A stretch of 64,000 nucleotides of DNA from Micropterix aruncella. Its lineage: Eukaryota > Arthropoda > Insecta > Lepidoptera > Micropterigidae. Numbering within the stretch: position 1 is the stretch's first letter; the number at the start of each line of letters is the position of its first letter. Both the position numbers and the translations under genes were made by a program. The notes beneath the pieces were generated by a model. That model saw nothing but the letters and a program-made list of their open reading frames with translations. It did not search any database and had not been told where the DNA came from. This document shows positions 1 to 12,600 of this stretch, one piece after another. The DNA is taken from contig OX155952.1 in the NCBI GenBank assembly GCA_944548615.1, forward strand, positions 35,165,788 through 35,229,787, read 5' to 3'.

Positions 1-1200
1 ATTAATTTAAAAACAAAATGAAAATGCATGCCTACAATATAATATTATGAGAAATATTCGTTTAATGTGTAAAAGCTTTTATCGATAAGCCATTTTTTCA
101 ACGCTGCGGTAAACCCTTTTCCTTTTATTTCTTTGATATTTGCAGGTAGGTGGTTATAGATTTTTATTGCATTGTATAACATTCCTTTTTTAAATAGAGT
201 TAAATTTGGCTTGGGTGCTTGTAGCTCATGTTTATTTCGTGTGTTATAGCCGTGTTCAACATTGTTTGTTTTGAAATACTGATCGTGGTCCCTTATAAAT
301 TTGCAGGTTTCCAAGATGTATATCGATATAAACGTTAGCACAAACTCCTTTTTAAATAGTGGTTTGCAGCTGTCAGTCTTTGGAATTCCACATATTATTC
401 GTAAGCATCGTTTTTGTACTATGAATATTTCCTCTGCGTTTACCGAATTGCCCCAAAGCGTAATTCCATATTTTATGCAGGCGTAAATATATGCATAATA
501 TGCCATAAAGGCTGTTTTTTTATCTGTAGTTCGTTTTAAAATCCTTAGAGCGTAGCAAAATTTCGAAATTTTTATTTTTACATCTTCGACATGGGCTTTC
601 CAGTTCAAATTACAGTCGATTGTTATCCCTAGTAATTTGAATTTTTGCACCATATCAATAATCTGAGCGTTATGTTTAATTTCAAATTTGTATTTTTGTG
701 CTTGATAGGAATGAAATTGCATACATTTTGTTTTTTCCGCATTTACACTTAAATTATTTGACCCTAACCATTCAGTTACTTCTATAAAGCTTGTGTTTGC
801 GCTGCTTTCCACATCAGCTTTAGTATGGCCCCCAATTAAGATAGAAGTATCGTCGGCGAATAGGATTATTTTCTGTTGTGTCGCTAAAGGAAGTTCGTTT
901 ACATATATTATAAACAGCAGGCAACCGAGGACGCTTCCCTGCGGAATGCCATGCTGTGATCGAAGCCATTTTGATCGTACAGGTTCTACCATCTTTTTAT
1001 TGCTATTAAAGTATGTAATTTCAACGCACTGCTCCCGTTCAGTAAGGTAAGATTTTAACCAATCATAGGCTTTGCCTCGGATTCCGACGTTGTAGCATTT
1101 CTCTAAGAGTTTTTCGTGTAGTACACAATCATATGCCTTAGATAAATCTAGCAATAACCCCAGGGTGACATGTTTATTATTTAGTAAATTTAGAATTTCG
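1..1200 (-). mobile_element. Non-LTR retrotransposon (LINE), reverse transcriptase C-terminal part
   Basis: An open frame at 45-1154 encodes the reverse transcriptase palm and thumb of a jockey/CR1-like LINE. Visible motifs are LDLSKAYD (motif A), HGIPQGSVLG (motif B) and FADDTS (motif C, catalytic aspartates intact), followed by a typical C-terminal thumb and tail region. The frame can be read upstream to about 1200 (EILNLLNNKH), where it meets the clip-protease relic. The endonuclease and the N-terminal half of the reverse transcriptase are therefore missing, as expected for 5' truncation. The 3' end runs off the window edge. No stop interrupts the retained part. Exact clade is uncertain. 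Confidence 0.88.
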
Positions 1201-1960
1201 TTAGTATGGCTTGTTATGGCTAGTTATGGCTTGTGGTGATGTTTGAGTTTTTTCTGGAGCTATTGTAGAGATGACCGGTGACTTATTGGTAGTTGTTGTA
1301 GTAGGCGGTGATATAGAAGATGCATTATTGGATTTATCCTGGTTTTCTGATGATCTCGTGTTGTTGCTCATGGGGCTGTGTTGAATACAGCATACAGTCT
1401 CTTGTTCCGACATTATACAAAATTGTGATAGTTTCCCTTTTGGCAAATCCCCCTCAGTTTTTGGACAATTTTTCGCCGGTAGACATACTCCTAAAACGCC
1501 ATTTATTTCACATGACTCTTCACGGCAGTGTATATGCCAGGTCCCTTGGCACTTCCGCAAGGGCTCTTTCCAATACTGGTAACGGTGATTATGTTGAAAA
1601 GGCATTGGTTGTCAGCTATCGCCACTTGCAGAGGTCCACCACTATCGCCTCCACAAGAGTCTCGTAATCCTTCTAAGCTGCCAGCGCACAATTGATCGTC
1701 CTTATACCTTGCGGTAACCTCCTTCTGAGAGTCTTTGCATATAGTCTTCGAAAGGTGGCTGGTCAATCAAATCCACCACCACCTTCAGTAAGTCCTCCGA
1801 TGTATCTTCAGCAAAGTCGATCTGCCTTCAGCCAGTAACTACAGCTCGCTTGTTTTCGATGGTCGACTTTTCCATAGACACGCTGGTCGAATATTTAAAG
1901 TGAACAGCTCAGACCGATCAGATCCTTCGGGACGCGTCCCGTGTTAACCGCGAGTTAATC
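1201..1960 (-). pseudogene. Clip-domain serine protease relic
   Basis: Reading down the minus strand, pieces of a chymotrypsin-fold protease appear in different frames. These are LNIRPACL (about 1905), KRAVVTG followed by a TGA where the conserved Trp is expected (about 1835), DLLKVVVDLI, then DQLCAGS and DSCGGDSGGPL with the catalytic serine (about 1650), ending IYTAVKSHVK and a stop at 1503. Directly after, in another frame, comes a six-cysteine clip domain (CEINGVLGVC, KNC, FC, VCC; about 1375-1500) and a Thr/Pro/Ser-rich linker that ends at the LINE junction. Such proteases act in extracellular immune or developmental cascades. Here at least two frameshifts and one stop make it dead. The order catalytic domain then clip suggests two neighbouring genes or a multidomain ancestor. 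Confidence 0.85.
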
Positions 1961-2093
1961 CAGACTATAGAATTGCACTATAATCACTAAAATTTATTAT
2001 TTAATTATTATTTAGAGGGGAGAAAATTTTAAAATATGTTGACACTTAGAATTTAAATTTCGAATTTTATTTTGTTGTATAGAAAGTATATAA

Positions 2094-2510
2094 CTAATTA
2101 CTATAGGTATTAACAAGCTCGTTAGGTGCAATTGATTTGAATAATTCTTTAACGAACGTCGGTTGGTTGAGGTTGAAAATGTCGATGGTGGAGAAACAAG
2201 AGTCGTACGTGCATATCAGCCCATAAGCGATGGAATGTTTCCCGTAGTTGGTATTGGCACGAGATACCTCAAACGTGCGTGAATTGCGAATTAATCGCTG
2301 AGGAACGAAAAAACGTAAGTTTTCAACAAGGTATGAACTATCTGTGGTATTGTGGATAACTTTAAAGAAAGTGTGCTGGAAAGAAACTGTAACTGGACCG
2401 ATACATATAACTGGAAAGGAAGTGTGCCTATTTACATTTTGGTCTGGTAAAAACGATCTCCTCAAAACCGAATATATACAGACGAATGATTTGATTTGGA
2501 CAAATGTCAT
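2094..2510 (-). mobile_element. Possible LINE C-terminal fragment
   Basis: A 138-codon open frame has near its middle the pattern SRTFEVSRANTNYGKHS and later DIFNLNQPTFVKELF. This resembles the last residues after the reverse transcriptase thumb in insect LINEs: a basic stretch with a conserved NY pair, then a hydrophobic helix. The first 60 residues are not recognisable. No reverse transcriptase core remains. The assignment is by pattern only. Confidence 0.4.
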
Positions 2511-2706
2511 GGAAAAAACTTGTTTGTTTTTATATGGACTGTGTATTACCTGAAATTATCGATCCCGGAGTATGAAGGAATATGGATTTAAGGGAGCCTG
2601 AATACACTTTGAAAGAAGCAAATAAAAGAAACGACACGATAAAACGAAAGAAATCGGTTCCTCTCCCTTGTCCAACGCTTAAGCGGTAGTTAGTTTTCAG
2701 TGATTC

Positions 2707-3326
2707 CATCACAAAGTGAGCAAAGAACTCACAGAGAATGTACTTGCCAATAACACTCCAAAGCAAAGCACAAGCAATATAGAGCCACCGAAAAGTACAC
2801 GATATTCCAAATCTGTGCTGAGTACAGATCTAATTAATAATGATGAACAGGCTTTTGAAAATGTATTATCATTTGATGAATTTTAATTACAAAAGTCGGC
2901 GCACCACTACAAAGCGACACTGTCAAGGCTACAAAAAGGAAGTCTCAAATGTACTGCGCAATTTTAAATGTATTTATTCGTCTCTTTACATTTAATATGT
3001 ATGTATCTACTCAGAAATAACAGACTACTTTGCCAACCAGAAATGTCTTCATGATTTTTTGTCTTAATGATTTTATATTTTAATTAATAATTATTTATTT
3101 TTAATGATGTGTATTTCTTTAAAGTTTACAATGATGTGCTTACAGTATCTAAAAATAAATTATATTACTTTTTAATTAAATAATTTTTTAATGATAATGT
3201 ACAAGGCGATGGGTGTCGTTATGTCCTCCTCAAAGAACTATTATACCGCGAATAAATAGTTCGATACACAATGTTGTTTTTTAATTCGATTCTAAATGTT
3301 TTTTCTGCCAAAAAATACTATCAAAA
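2707..3326. other. Unassigned AT-rich stretch
   Basis: A plus-strand open run of about 58 codons (to a stop at 2886), rich in Ser, Asn and Thr, could be the tail of an unknown coding relic. It has no recognisable motif and no start. The rest is AT-rich DNA without visible structure. Confidence 0.3.
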
Positions 3327-3605
3327 ACTGTCACTACAACTATCAAAAAAATACTAAAGCTGTATCTCACGGAACATGAATTGCGATTTATGTCATTTAA
3401 AAGCCCTTGGAAAACTGTATCCAAAACAGTTAACGGCATTTCTCCAATTGTCATCTATCACCATTTAAAATAATTTTAAAATGTCGAAAATTAATTAGTG
3501 ACAGGTGACTCTTCTTAATACAGTTTTTCAGGGGATTTCAAATGACATATCGCAAATGAAATTCTGTAAGATATGGCTTCTGTCAATTTTTGACAGTGAT
3601 AGTTT
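3327..3605. repeat. Foldback (MITE-like) element
   Basis: Arms of about 90 bp at 3327-3420 and 3518-3605 are imperfect reverse complements (both contain a form of TGTCATTT and end in AAAACTGTAT). They are separated by about 100 bp of AT-rich spacer. This is the layout of a miniature inverted-repeat transposable element. No coding sequence. Target-site duplication not resolved. Confidence 0.7.
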
Positions 3606-4239
3606 GGTTTAACAGTTGACAGCCAAAATCTAATGGGCGCATTCCAGGGTGATACTATCCCTATGTTCCAAATTTCAACTCAATCGGTTCAACGGCTCGG
3701 CAGTTATCGTGAGAGATTACATACAGGCAAACAGACATACATTTCTCTGAAAATGGTCTTAATCATCTTGGTGGACCTCAAAATGGACATCTCTATCGTT
3801 ATCTAAACATTTTTTTCCGCACGATCACAACACCTTCCCTACCAGTGGCAGCCGGGAAAGTAATATAATGTTCAAGTTTAGATGATGATAAAGCGTAGCC
3901 TTCTTCACCAGCGTAGGTACATGACACTTGCATAATCCCAAAATATAAATCCCATTGCAATAGTGTATACCTAGTGTGTTTAGTCCAGACATCGATAGCG
4001 AGTGAATATCGCTGCGAGATGAGTCAACATAATAAACACCTGCCCCGTCGCGAGGGGAGGGGGTAAGTAGGCGGGGCTTAAAAACTCAGATACGGTTTAT
4101 TTTTTAAGTAGTACGTCGCCTTAAATTGGTCACAAAAATCTTGCCAGTACCACCTAAAGCATTTAAACAAAATGTGTTACCTTCGTCAGCGAAAACGTTT
4201 TTTTAAATAGAATTAATTATAAGCGATAAGTTGTTCACG
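3606..4239. other. Intergenic, no feature seen
   Basis: No open frame with recognisable content. There is a short GC-rich patch around 4045-4075 and nothing else structured that I could see. Confidence 0.5.
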
Positions 4240-5245
4240 CATTAAATTGGGGTAATTTTCGGAAATATAATTATTTAAATCGTTTTTAATTATATGGTCT
4301 CCGCAAAAGTTCTTTTAGAGGGTCCATATTATTAGGATTCTCGCGAATCGGTGTCGAGAGTCCGAAATCATCAATCAATGTAAGCCCTTTATTGTATGGC
4401 ATTAGCGAGCCATGATTCTTGTTTCGAACTCTATTTAATATGTCCTCAAACAAATGATTACTCTGATAACTGGCAAAATATTAGGATCATACCAAATAAC
4501 TCTCTAAGGTTTGCTGCTGACTCAGAAATACCTGCGTCTGAAAGAGTATTATCCTAATGTTCATCTCCTTTTAATAATCCTAATTCTTCGCAAGCCCCTT
4601 GACATGTAGCCAAAATAATGCTATTAACAGTTCTAAGATGTTCCAAAGAACCGGTCCGCGCACATTCATCAATAATATTCTTAAGTAAAAACATTCCGTT
4701 TGAGTTGGATGAACATTATAAACACGTCCTAAAGCTGCGTTTTTTTATACACCAGGGTACCCATCAACATCTTGGCCACGTTTTCTTCTAAAAAATGTAT
4801 TTCTTTAATAGGTGTAATATTGAGGCACCTCATGGAATAACAAAGTTTTTGCAAAATCGTCGTTTCTGCAGAGCTCGAAAAACCCAGTGGATGTCAGAGG
4901 ATTATTAACGCGATCCTGAAGGTTTTCTTCATTAAAGAAAATTATTTGTCCATTTTGCAAATAATGGCTAAATGAATGACTTCTGGAAAGCGTTCATGAA
5001 TCGATAGCTGAAAAATTCTCTAAACAGCTTCAGACATGCTAAAATAGCGGCCATTAAGAAAATTTCCTACCTCAACGTTATTATTTTGCAAAGTAAATGT
5101 GGCTTGATCAAAGCCTTTATGAATGTACCAGCACAAATATTGTATAGCTTTGACTGACTGGCAAAATACATCTCCAGATGACATGCTCGCCGTCTCGATT
5201 TTATCACTCATGTCTGGGCAAACATATCTAGGCACAGTCAATTAA
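4240..5245 (-). pseudogene. Helitron Rep/helicase protein relic
   Basis: Minus-strand reading in broken frames gives a run characteristic of the Helitron protein between Rep and helicase domains: YIHKGFDQATFTL, NGRYFSMSEAV, IHERFPEVIHLA, FFELCRNDDFAKTL, then RRKRGQDVDGYPG, GRVYNVHPTQTECFYLRI and VRGP. It continues with DNTLSDAGISESAANLRELF. Helitrons are rolling-circle DNA transposons. This copy contains several stops and frameshifts and lacks both the Rep catalytic tyrosines and the helicase motifs, so it is a dead internal fragment. Only the first 73 codons (5020-5241) are open. Confidence 0.85.
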
Positions 5246-5880
5246 ATTAATAAAGAATATTGCACTAACGATTTTCAACACCTTGAGCCTTCGCAAGACC
5301 GAGTAAATAAAATGGCAAAGTTACATTATCCTTTTTGGACAGTCTGTATTTAGTAATTTCACATGGGGATATATGCGACATCAAGAAGGTGTAGCGTAAC
5401 AAAAGCTATTACAGACAATTTGAAGTTTTTACAATCTCAGTTCAGTTTTTATATACAGACCCAGGCCAAAGACCAGGCCAAAGACAAGATCAGTGCTTTA
5501 ACTGCTATGATACGAACCCTGACACTGAGAGAGTCCCTTATTCTGTATAAGGCCCTGAGACGAGAGAAGCCGAAATTGATTCTTTTAATAATGTGGTCCT
5601 GTAATAGAAGATGTCAGTCGAAATAAATACCAAGATTTCAAGACAAAAAAACTAAAGGAATGGTAGAAGAATCTACTAAATTACTAGGGGATCCAAAACT
5701 AGATAGTTTTAATCATATAACAATATTTAGAGTGATTAATTTGTAGATCCTGCTGATTTGACCAAGTAGAGGTCTTTCCTATTTCTAAATTTAGTTAAAT
5801 GACTATTATTCATTATTTTTTTTCCTCATAGATAAAAGATAAAGATAAAAGTATTTATTTCCAATACAACCATACAATTG
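5246..5880. other. Intergenic, no recognisable gene
   Basis: An 87-codon plus-strand frame (5363-5626) contains a small internal duplication (QAKDQAKD) but matches no family I recognise. It is probably not a gene. Confidence 0.4.
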
Positions 5881-6840
5881 TGTAGGAATGTCAGTAATTA
5901 ATCTTAAACTAGTCACTCAATTGCTCTCCAGAGTAAATGTAAAATCCCTTCCGCTTTTAAAACTAAACGATATCACCATACCATTGTCGCAAAAAGTGAA
6001 AGATCTTGGTCTAATTATCGATGAACATTTCTCCTGGCAACCACACGTGGACGAGGTAAGTCGTAAAATATTTGCTAGTTTTCACCCTCTGCAAACACTC
6101 AGAAGATTTCTTCCTATGGACACAAAAAAATCTCTTGCACAGTCTCTCCTCTTGCCTCTCCTTGACTATGCAGATGTGGCTTATCTCGATTTATCAGAGG
6201 AACTGCTCAACAAACTTGAACGTTTGCAAAATGTATGCATACGATTCATCTTCGGTCTACGTAAGTATGATCACGTGTCCGACTATAGGGCACAGTTAAA
6301 GTGGTTGCCAATACGCCAAAGAAGAAATGTTCATATACTGGCTCTCCTATATCGTGTACTCACCCAATTAACACCATCCTATCTCCAGGAGCTTTTTGAA
6401 CCACTAAGTTCCCACGGTCTCGTACTTCGGTCAGCCTCTGACAGTTTATTAAAAATTCCGAGTCATAATAGTGATTTCTATTCCTATTCTTTCTGTGTCC
6501 ATGGTGCAAGACTCTGGAACGATCTCCCAGCAAATATACGAAACTCGCCTTCTTTACCATCGTTCAAGACTCACCTTAAGGATTACTACCTTTCTAAGAA
6601 GTAACCAGTTCTTCCCTTTCTCTCCTGTTCCTCTCCCAATTTCCTCTCCTCGGGCACTATTAGTCTTAAATTCTTCCACTTGTCTGTATGTTATGTAATA
6701 ATCTTTATTTTAACTATGCGCGCATGTACCACTATGTTTAGGTTAGCTGTAAGACATTGCCATGTGGCAATAAGCTCGCCTTTTTTGTATACTTTTTTAA
6801 GTGCAAATAAAGAGTTTATTATTATTATTATTATTATTAT
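5881..6840 (+). mobile_element. LINE, reverse transcriptase C-terminus and 3' tail
   Basis: The open frame 5888-6604 encodes the thumb and C-terminal region of a CR1/jockey-like reverse transcriptase. It has KDLGLIIDEHFSWQPHV, then LLDYADVAYLDL, LERLQNVCIRFIFGLRKYDH and the terminal ARLWNDLPANIR. The catalytic palm is missing (5' truncation at about 5880). The 3' untranslated region runs to a (TTA)n microsatellite at about 6820-6840, which is the normal 3' tail of such elements. It meets another LINE tail-to-tail. Confidence 0.87.
6820..6840. repeat. (TTA)n microsatellite at LINE 3' ends
   Basis: Seven or so TTA units form the shared junction between the 3' end of the plus-strand LINE and the 3' end of the minus-strand LINE. 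Confidence 0.85.
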
Positions 6841-8100
6841 CAATTTAGCCAAGAGATGATATACAATATATAACTTTAAACTTACCAATTTACAAAAACA
6901 AAGATTATATGATAACAATTTACAACAAAACAATTAACGGTAAATAATATGTATTAGATTGAATGGGTAGATACGATGCTATGTATTTTCAAAATATTTT
7001 AAGAAGTCGTTATGAGCATACATGTTGATTTTAAGCAGATAGACTCGGATGGATCTCTTGAAAATATCGATGTTTTTAATCGCTTTTAATCTTTCGGGCA
7101 ATTTATTAAAAAGTTTGAGGCCTAAGTATCGACTAGTCGCCTGGAACTTGGCAGTACGTGCTACGAACGGTTAGAGATACAGGGTTTTATTCCTGGTGTC
7201 ATGTACTGTCGTCGTACTTCCTCGTGGGTGTCCTGGTGTCGATGTACTTCCTCGTGGGATATGGCCGAGCTCTTATTGCAATAGAATTCGTAAAGAGCTT
7301 CTTGAGCAAAAATCGCATATACGGTCAATATCCCTAGTTTTTGGAAGTCTTCACGAGATGACTGCCGTGGACCAATACCTACTATCGCACGTATGGCTCT
7401 TTTCTGGAGAGTGAATACAGTGTTGATGTGCGCTGCATTACCCCATAAAAGAATACCATAGCGCAGGTGTGACTCAACTAGCGCGTAATAGGCCGATATT
7501 ACTTCAGTTCTCTCCAAACAACTTCTGATGCGTAATAGAGCATAGCAGGCTGACGAAAGTTTTGACTTAACATGCTCTATATGTAGATTCCATGACATCT
7601 TTCCATCCAGATGTAGTCCGAGGAATTTAACTGATTCCGCAAGTTCAACCGGGTAGTTAACTTTTATAGATGATGTCTTGCTATTAAAATTTAAAATAAC
7701 AGTTTTAGACATATTTAGAGACATCTTGTTCGCATTAAACCAATCATCAAGTTCACCAAGAGATGTATTGATATTGGCAGTGAGCGTATTTATGTTGTCA
7801 GCTTCAACTACAGCGCTAGTATCGTCTACAAATTGGGTGACTTCACATATAGATAGATTTGGACTCAGGTCATTTATGTAAATAATGAAAAGCAACTGTC
7901 CAAGAATTGAGCCTTGGGGTACTCCAATATTGACAGTAAGTGTTTCGGAAGTTGCAACGGACTCGATTAGATCTCTGCCAATATTTGCTATTTCCACTTT
8001 TTGCATTCTGTTTTGCAGATAAGTCTTGAATAGGTTGAACACCTCGGATGCCATAATAGTCTAATTTTGCAAGTAGAAGATCGCCGACAGATTGCCGACA
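6841..8100 (-). mobile_element. LINE, reverse transcriptase palm-to-C-terminus, minus strand
   Basis: The frame 7161-8054 contains GVPQGSILG (motif B) and FVDDTS, the catalytic motif with Val in place of the usual Ala, then the thumb. The protein continues in another frame as YLGLKLFNKLPERL and SIRVYLLKINMYAH (about 6990-7120), so one frameshift separates body and C-terminus. Upstream, KLDYYGIRGV is in yet another frame, which gives a second frameshift near 8050. Residues near 7200-7250 carry a small tandem duplication (HEEV repeated). The 3' untranslated region runs to the TTA microsatellite. Not functional. Confidence 0.85.
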
Positions 8101-8139
8101 GAATATATTCGGAGCATTCCTTTATCCGCTACCTGGAGA

Positions 8140-8580
8140 CATGACCTATATATTGATTATAACATAGTATTTTATAATCAATATATAGGTCGTGGTCATA
8201 CTTAGGTCATAATTAGGTGAACAAATTATTAATATTATTATGTTTTTAAATAGTATGTATGTTGATTATAATTTAACATTCAACTAATTACCATTCATTC
8301 ATTTTGTTGTTATATATTGTTTGACAATGAATTGTACTTTATTTTATATTAATTTTATATTAAATAAATATTAAATATTACTTATTGAGTTTTTTTTTTG
8401 TTTTTTTTTATTATAGATTTATCTAAGTCTTTACTTTAGTTTTATGTAAATTCTCTGATTTTCTCGCTCTATTTGATTCTTTTTTTTTAGGACCATATTT
8501 TAGTGTATTTAGTTTTATGAGCATTTTAATAAAACTTTTACATAATTTATTGTAATATTTACTCTAGCCTCATACTCATT
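8140..8580. other. AT-rich spacer with short palindrome
   Basis: A palindromic stretch near 8146-8190 repeats ATATATTGATTATAA in inverted form on either side of a short centre. The rest is AT-rich with poly(T) runs and no gene. Confidence 0.5.
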
Positions 8581-8584
8581 AAAA

Positions 8585-9430
8585 TTTCATAACTTGCAGA
8601 GGTGCAGCGTGGTTAAAGATCTTGGTGTCATTCATGATTCTCATCTACTGTTCGATAATCACGTTCAATCTATTGTTTCTAAAGCTTCTAAAGCTTTAGG
8701 TTTTGTTATGAGGAGTGCAGCTTGCTTTCACCGTGCTAAAACTTTCAAGATCCTTTACTGCACTTTTGTCAGAAGCATCTTGGAATATGCATCTCAGGTA
8801 TGGAACCCTTGTTATGACAAATATATAAACAGAATCGAGCGCATTCAAATGAAGTTCGTGAAATATCTCTGCTTCCGTCTGAAAATCCCATACAGCTCAT
8901 CTAACTATTTCAATTTATGCAAGAAATTTCATATCCTCCCCTTGATTAAGCGGCGTGAAACCGCGGTCTTAACCTTTTTGCTAAAAATTACCTCCAATAA
9001 TATTAACTGTCCTGACTTACTAAATAAAATTAATCTCCGTGTTCCTTCCAAACTCAATAGATTTAACCCTGCTCTTCATGTTCCTCATGCTGGTACCAAC
9101 TATAGGCAAAATGCATTTCTGTGGCGAACAAGTGACAATTTCAATGACATGATTAAACGCTTTGACTTTGATCTATTCTGTACGAGTGTTAACTCAGCTA
9201 GGCAGCGGCTGAACAGTGAATTTTTTAGCATTAATTGTTGAATAATTTTTGATGCATTCTTAATCGATTTAATTTGCATTCAGATGCATTAAGATGCATT
9301 CTTAACAGCTTTAATTGAAAGATCACATATGTTTCTACAACGTTATTTAAACGTGAAAACCTTTAATTGGCTCTCTGCTATGTTACTCCGGCATTGTTAA
9401 ATTATAATTAGCTGTTGGTTTTCCTGAAAA

Positions 9431-9461
<31 letters not shown>

Positions 9462-9464
9462 GTA
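8585..9464 (+). mobile_element. LINE, C-terminal third with (AAAT)n tail
   Basis: The frame 8594-9241 encodes the part of a jockey-like reverse transcriptase after the palm: VVKDLGVIHDSHLLFDNHV, SKALGFVMR, ILEYASQVWNPCY and IERIQMKFVKYLCFRL. It ends in the C-terminal block that includes GTNYRQNAF. A 3' untranslated region follows and ends in an (AAAT)n tail at 9428-9462. The catalytic palm and the endonuclease are absent (5' truncation). Confidence 0.87.
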
Positions 9465-9467
9465 AAA

Positions 9468-9627
9468 TTAGAGTCCTGTCCATCCTAGAACGGGCTAGTC
9501 CCAGTTGGGTGACAGAATAAAATAAGCAAAAGGTTAAGGTTTTGTCATTCGGTTCCTGTTATTTTTATAAGCAAACACAATGTTTTATAGTAATTAATTC
9601 TTAAATAAATAAATAAATAAATAAATT
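9468..9627 (+). repeat. SINE-like 155-bp repeat, copy 1
   Basis: Begins GAGTCCTGTCCATCC and ends in an (AAAT)n tail. Two other copies in the same orientation are at 24323-24479 and 43194-43337. The fixed 5' end and microsatellite tail suggest a SINE or a LINE 3'-end fragment. The tail of this copy abuts the stop codon of GH1-A. Confidence 0.75.
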
Positions 9628-12600
9628 TTAATAATTATGTGTGAATGATCTGTTAAGTTTTCGTGTTTCAATAATATTTTTAAATACATATGATGACATT
9701 TTGGGAACCCTTTCCTTATTTGGACTTTCAAAATTAACTTTGTGCATTCCAAATGTATACCTGAAATTATAAAATATCTTAAAATACATCCGAAAACATG
9801 TTTAAAAGAATAGTCAATAAATGCTCACTCACTTTAAACCGTTTATCCATTCTAAAGAATCTAATAAACTCCATGTGATGTATCCCAAGACGTTCACTTT
9901 ATCAATATATATAGATTGTAATAATATCCAAAGATGGTCGTTTAAATAATTAATTCTGATGTCATCTTTCAAGTCGTCATTGATATCATTATTTGTAGGA
10001 ATTCCATTTTCTGTTATAATAATGGGTGGATTTTTGTACTTATTTTTAATGTAGCGCAAAGATTCTCGAAAACCTTTAGGGCGATTCTGTAATAAAAAGT
10101 GTATAATGTAGTTTGATGTTTCTCATAAATTACACAATACGATTGTTCATACCAGAAATATTTCTGTTTGTCCTTCGCTGTACCAAGATTTCGGCTGATA
10201 AGCGTTTATACCAAGGTTTTCGGAAAATATATATGGCACTGCATTACCATCCAGAGGTAATTCGTCAAATGTAAATATGATTGAAGTGTAATAATTCATG
10301 CCGAAGTAATCAGCGCTGCCCCTTAAGAGATGAATTTCTTTCTTGGTGAAAGTGGGTAGTCTTGAATGTGTGTAATTTTGTCGCTTCTTCTCTTTTAAAA
10401 AAATCATTAGTTCCTTTGGATAGTCGCCTTCGCTTGAAAATATCGGATTCATTATCCACCCATTCTGAAATATTCAAACAAGCACCCAGTAAATACAAAC
10501 AATCAATTAAAATATCTAAATCCGTAGATTATATAGCGTATGAGATTGATCAAAGTCGTAATACAATTTTACAAACAGGTTTTAAATACGAAACGCAACT
10601 AGATTAGCGTTGCCATAACAGTTTAGGTACTGACCGGGAGACAAATCAAAACTCAAGAAAACTAATGTACAGGGTAACATACCTAATGAAAACAAAATAA
10701 TGAAGGAACATTTTTATTGCCTATGTTTATTTAGCTAATAATAGAATGACCTAGACACATGACGTAGATTTCAATTCAACTGGAATAATATTATTTTCAT
10801 TATATTTTGCATTTAACTGTTCAAAAAGATTCAAATGTTCTTATATTTTTCTGTCTCCTTGACCAGCTTCAGGAGATCTAGTTTCCCTATAACATATTTG
10901 TGAAATTCGGAACATGTCATGTTGAAATAGAACGCATTGAATGCTGCTTTCCACCGTTTCGATGTTGTAACAACAACTGCATATTTTGTCGTTTGGTTTT
11001 CGCGCCTTTGTAACAGGTTATGTTCGCCAAACCTGTTTTTCATGTTTTTCCGTGTTTTTGTATGTTTCCGGCTGTTTTTTGCTGTTTTTCGGTGCATTCC
11101 TTCTATACTTTGACAGCTACAAAGTGTTGTCGCGAAATTCGGTATAAGTTTTATTTTGACAGCCGATGACGCGCCTAACTCTCACGTGATTGGTCGAGGC
11201 CGCTGTTTTGCTTTTTTTTTATCTTCTTACTTTAACGGCGTTAATGCCTGTCTGAACGCAACTATCGGCGGTCAGCGCGTAAATTCCTCCTTTTACGCTC
11301 GAACATGTAGCGAGCACGGTGGTTGAAACTTTGTCGCGAGGCGTGGGAGCCTCCGTAAATCGGCTTAATGCCGGAATGCTGCCGGGAGTCTGAATTTTTT
11401 ATGTGAAGTGTGCGTGATTAATCTGGTGAGCATTTAATTTCCTTTTGGAATGGTTTTCATATAGAATCCTCCTGATTTTAACGAATTCTTTTTCTATTGA
11501 TCGCAGTGACGGCACCTCTGTTGTACAATATTGCTGCTAATGTGACGTAAATCATCACCAAATGTGAGGATTTCACCTTACCTTTCAATTGCACCGGTAT
11601 TTTTGTCTTCACGTGGAAAAGGAAATAGAAATAACCCTCAATTGTTGAGCGGTTGCATGTTGGCTGACTGGGCGCCGTAAAATTACGTCGACACGGCGGG
11701 AGGGTTGCAGTGTGCCGATTTTACATGTATTAAACGCGAACTTTTGATATACATGGCTGTTTTTTTCTTTTGTGCGTCTGTAGGAGAAGGATTTCCTGTG
11801 GGCCAATTTTCTGTGGTTTTTTTGGGGATTTTTAAGCTATTGCATAGCTTTTATCGCGGGCCTAGTAGGCCAGCGCGGCGACCGAATGAAGAAATTTCTT
11901 ACCGAAAATTAATGATTTTAAACTGATAATTACGTCTAAACGAGTACTGCTTACGATTCGAAAAAAATATATGTTAAACAAGAACATTTTCCTAATATTC
12001 TTAGCTTTGAATATTTAAAATTTTTTCTATATTACATAGTGTAATTAATTTGTGAAATTAGGTCTAGCCGAACACAAAAACGACTACTACGCAAATACTA
12101 TCTGGCGTATTATTATGAAACCTGCACCATTTTAAAGATAATGATTTTATCTTTCATTTTATCTACGATTTTTTTCGAATAATCCGGTTTTTTTGCTTTA
12201 TCGAATAAAAAATTCGTGCGCGGCGATCTATTGGAGGACGTTTAAATTATTCCGAATCATTTGCTTCTGCAGCCGCAAATAATTCGGAATAATTTCAACG
12301 TTTTCCGATAGAGCGCAGTTATCTGATATCAGAAAAAATAAAATAAATAAATAATTTTATGCATAAGTTGTTAAAAATGCTATGCAATAGCTTTACCGCG
12401 GCAGTCCCCGAGTGCCACACGTATTTTTTTTTTTTTTCTTTTTTCTTTGTTCAAAATTTCTTTTCTAGTATTAGTATTTTTAAGCTATTGCATAGCTTTT
12501 ATCGCGGGCCTAGGCCAGCGCGGCGACCGAATGAAGAAATTTCTTAACGAAAATTAATGATTTTAAACTGATAATTACGTCTAAACGAGTACTGCTTACG

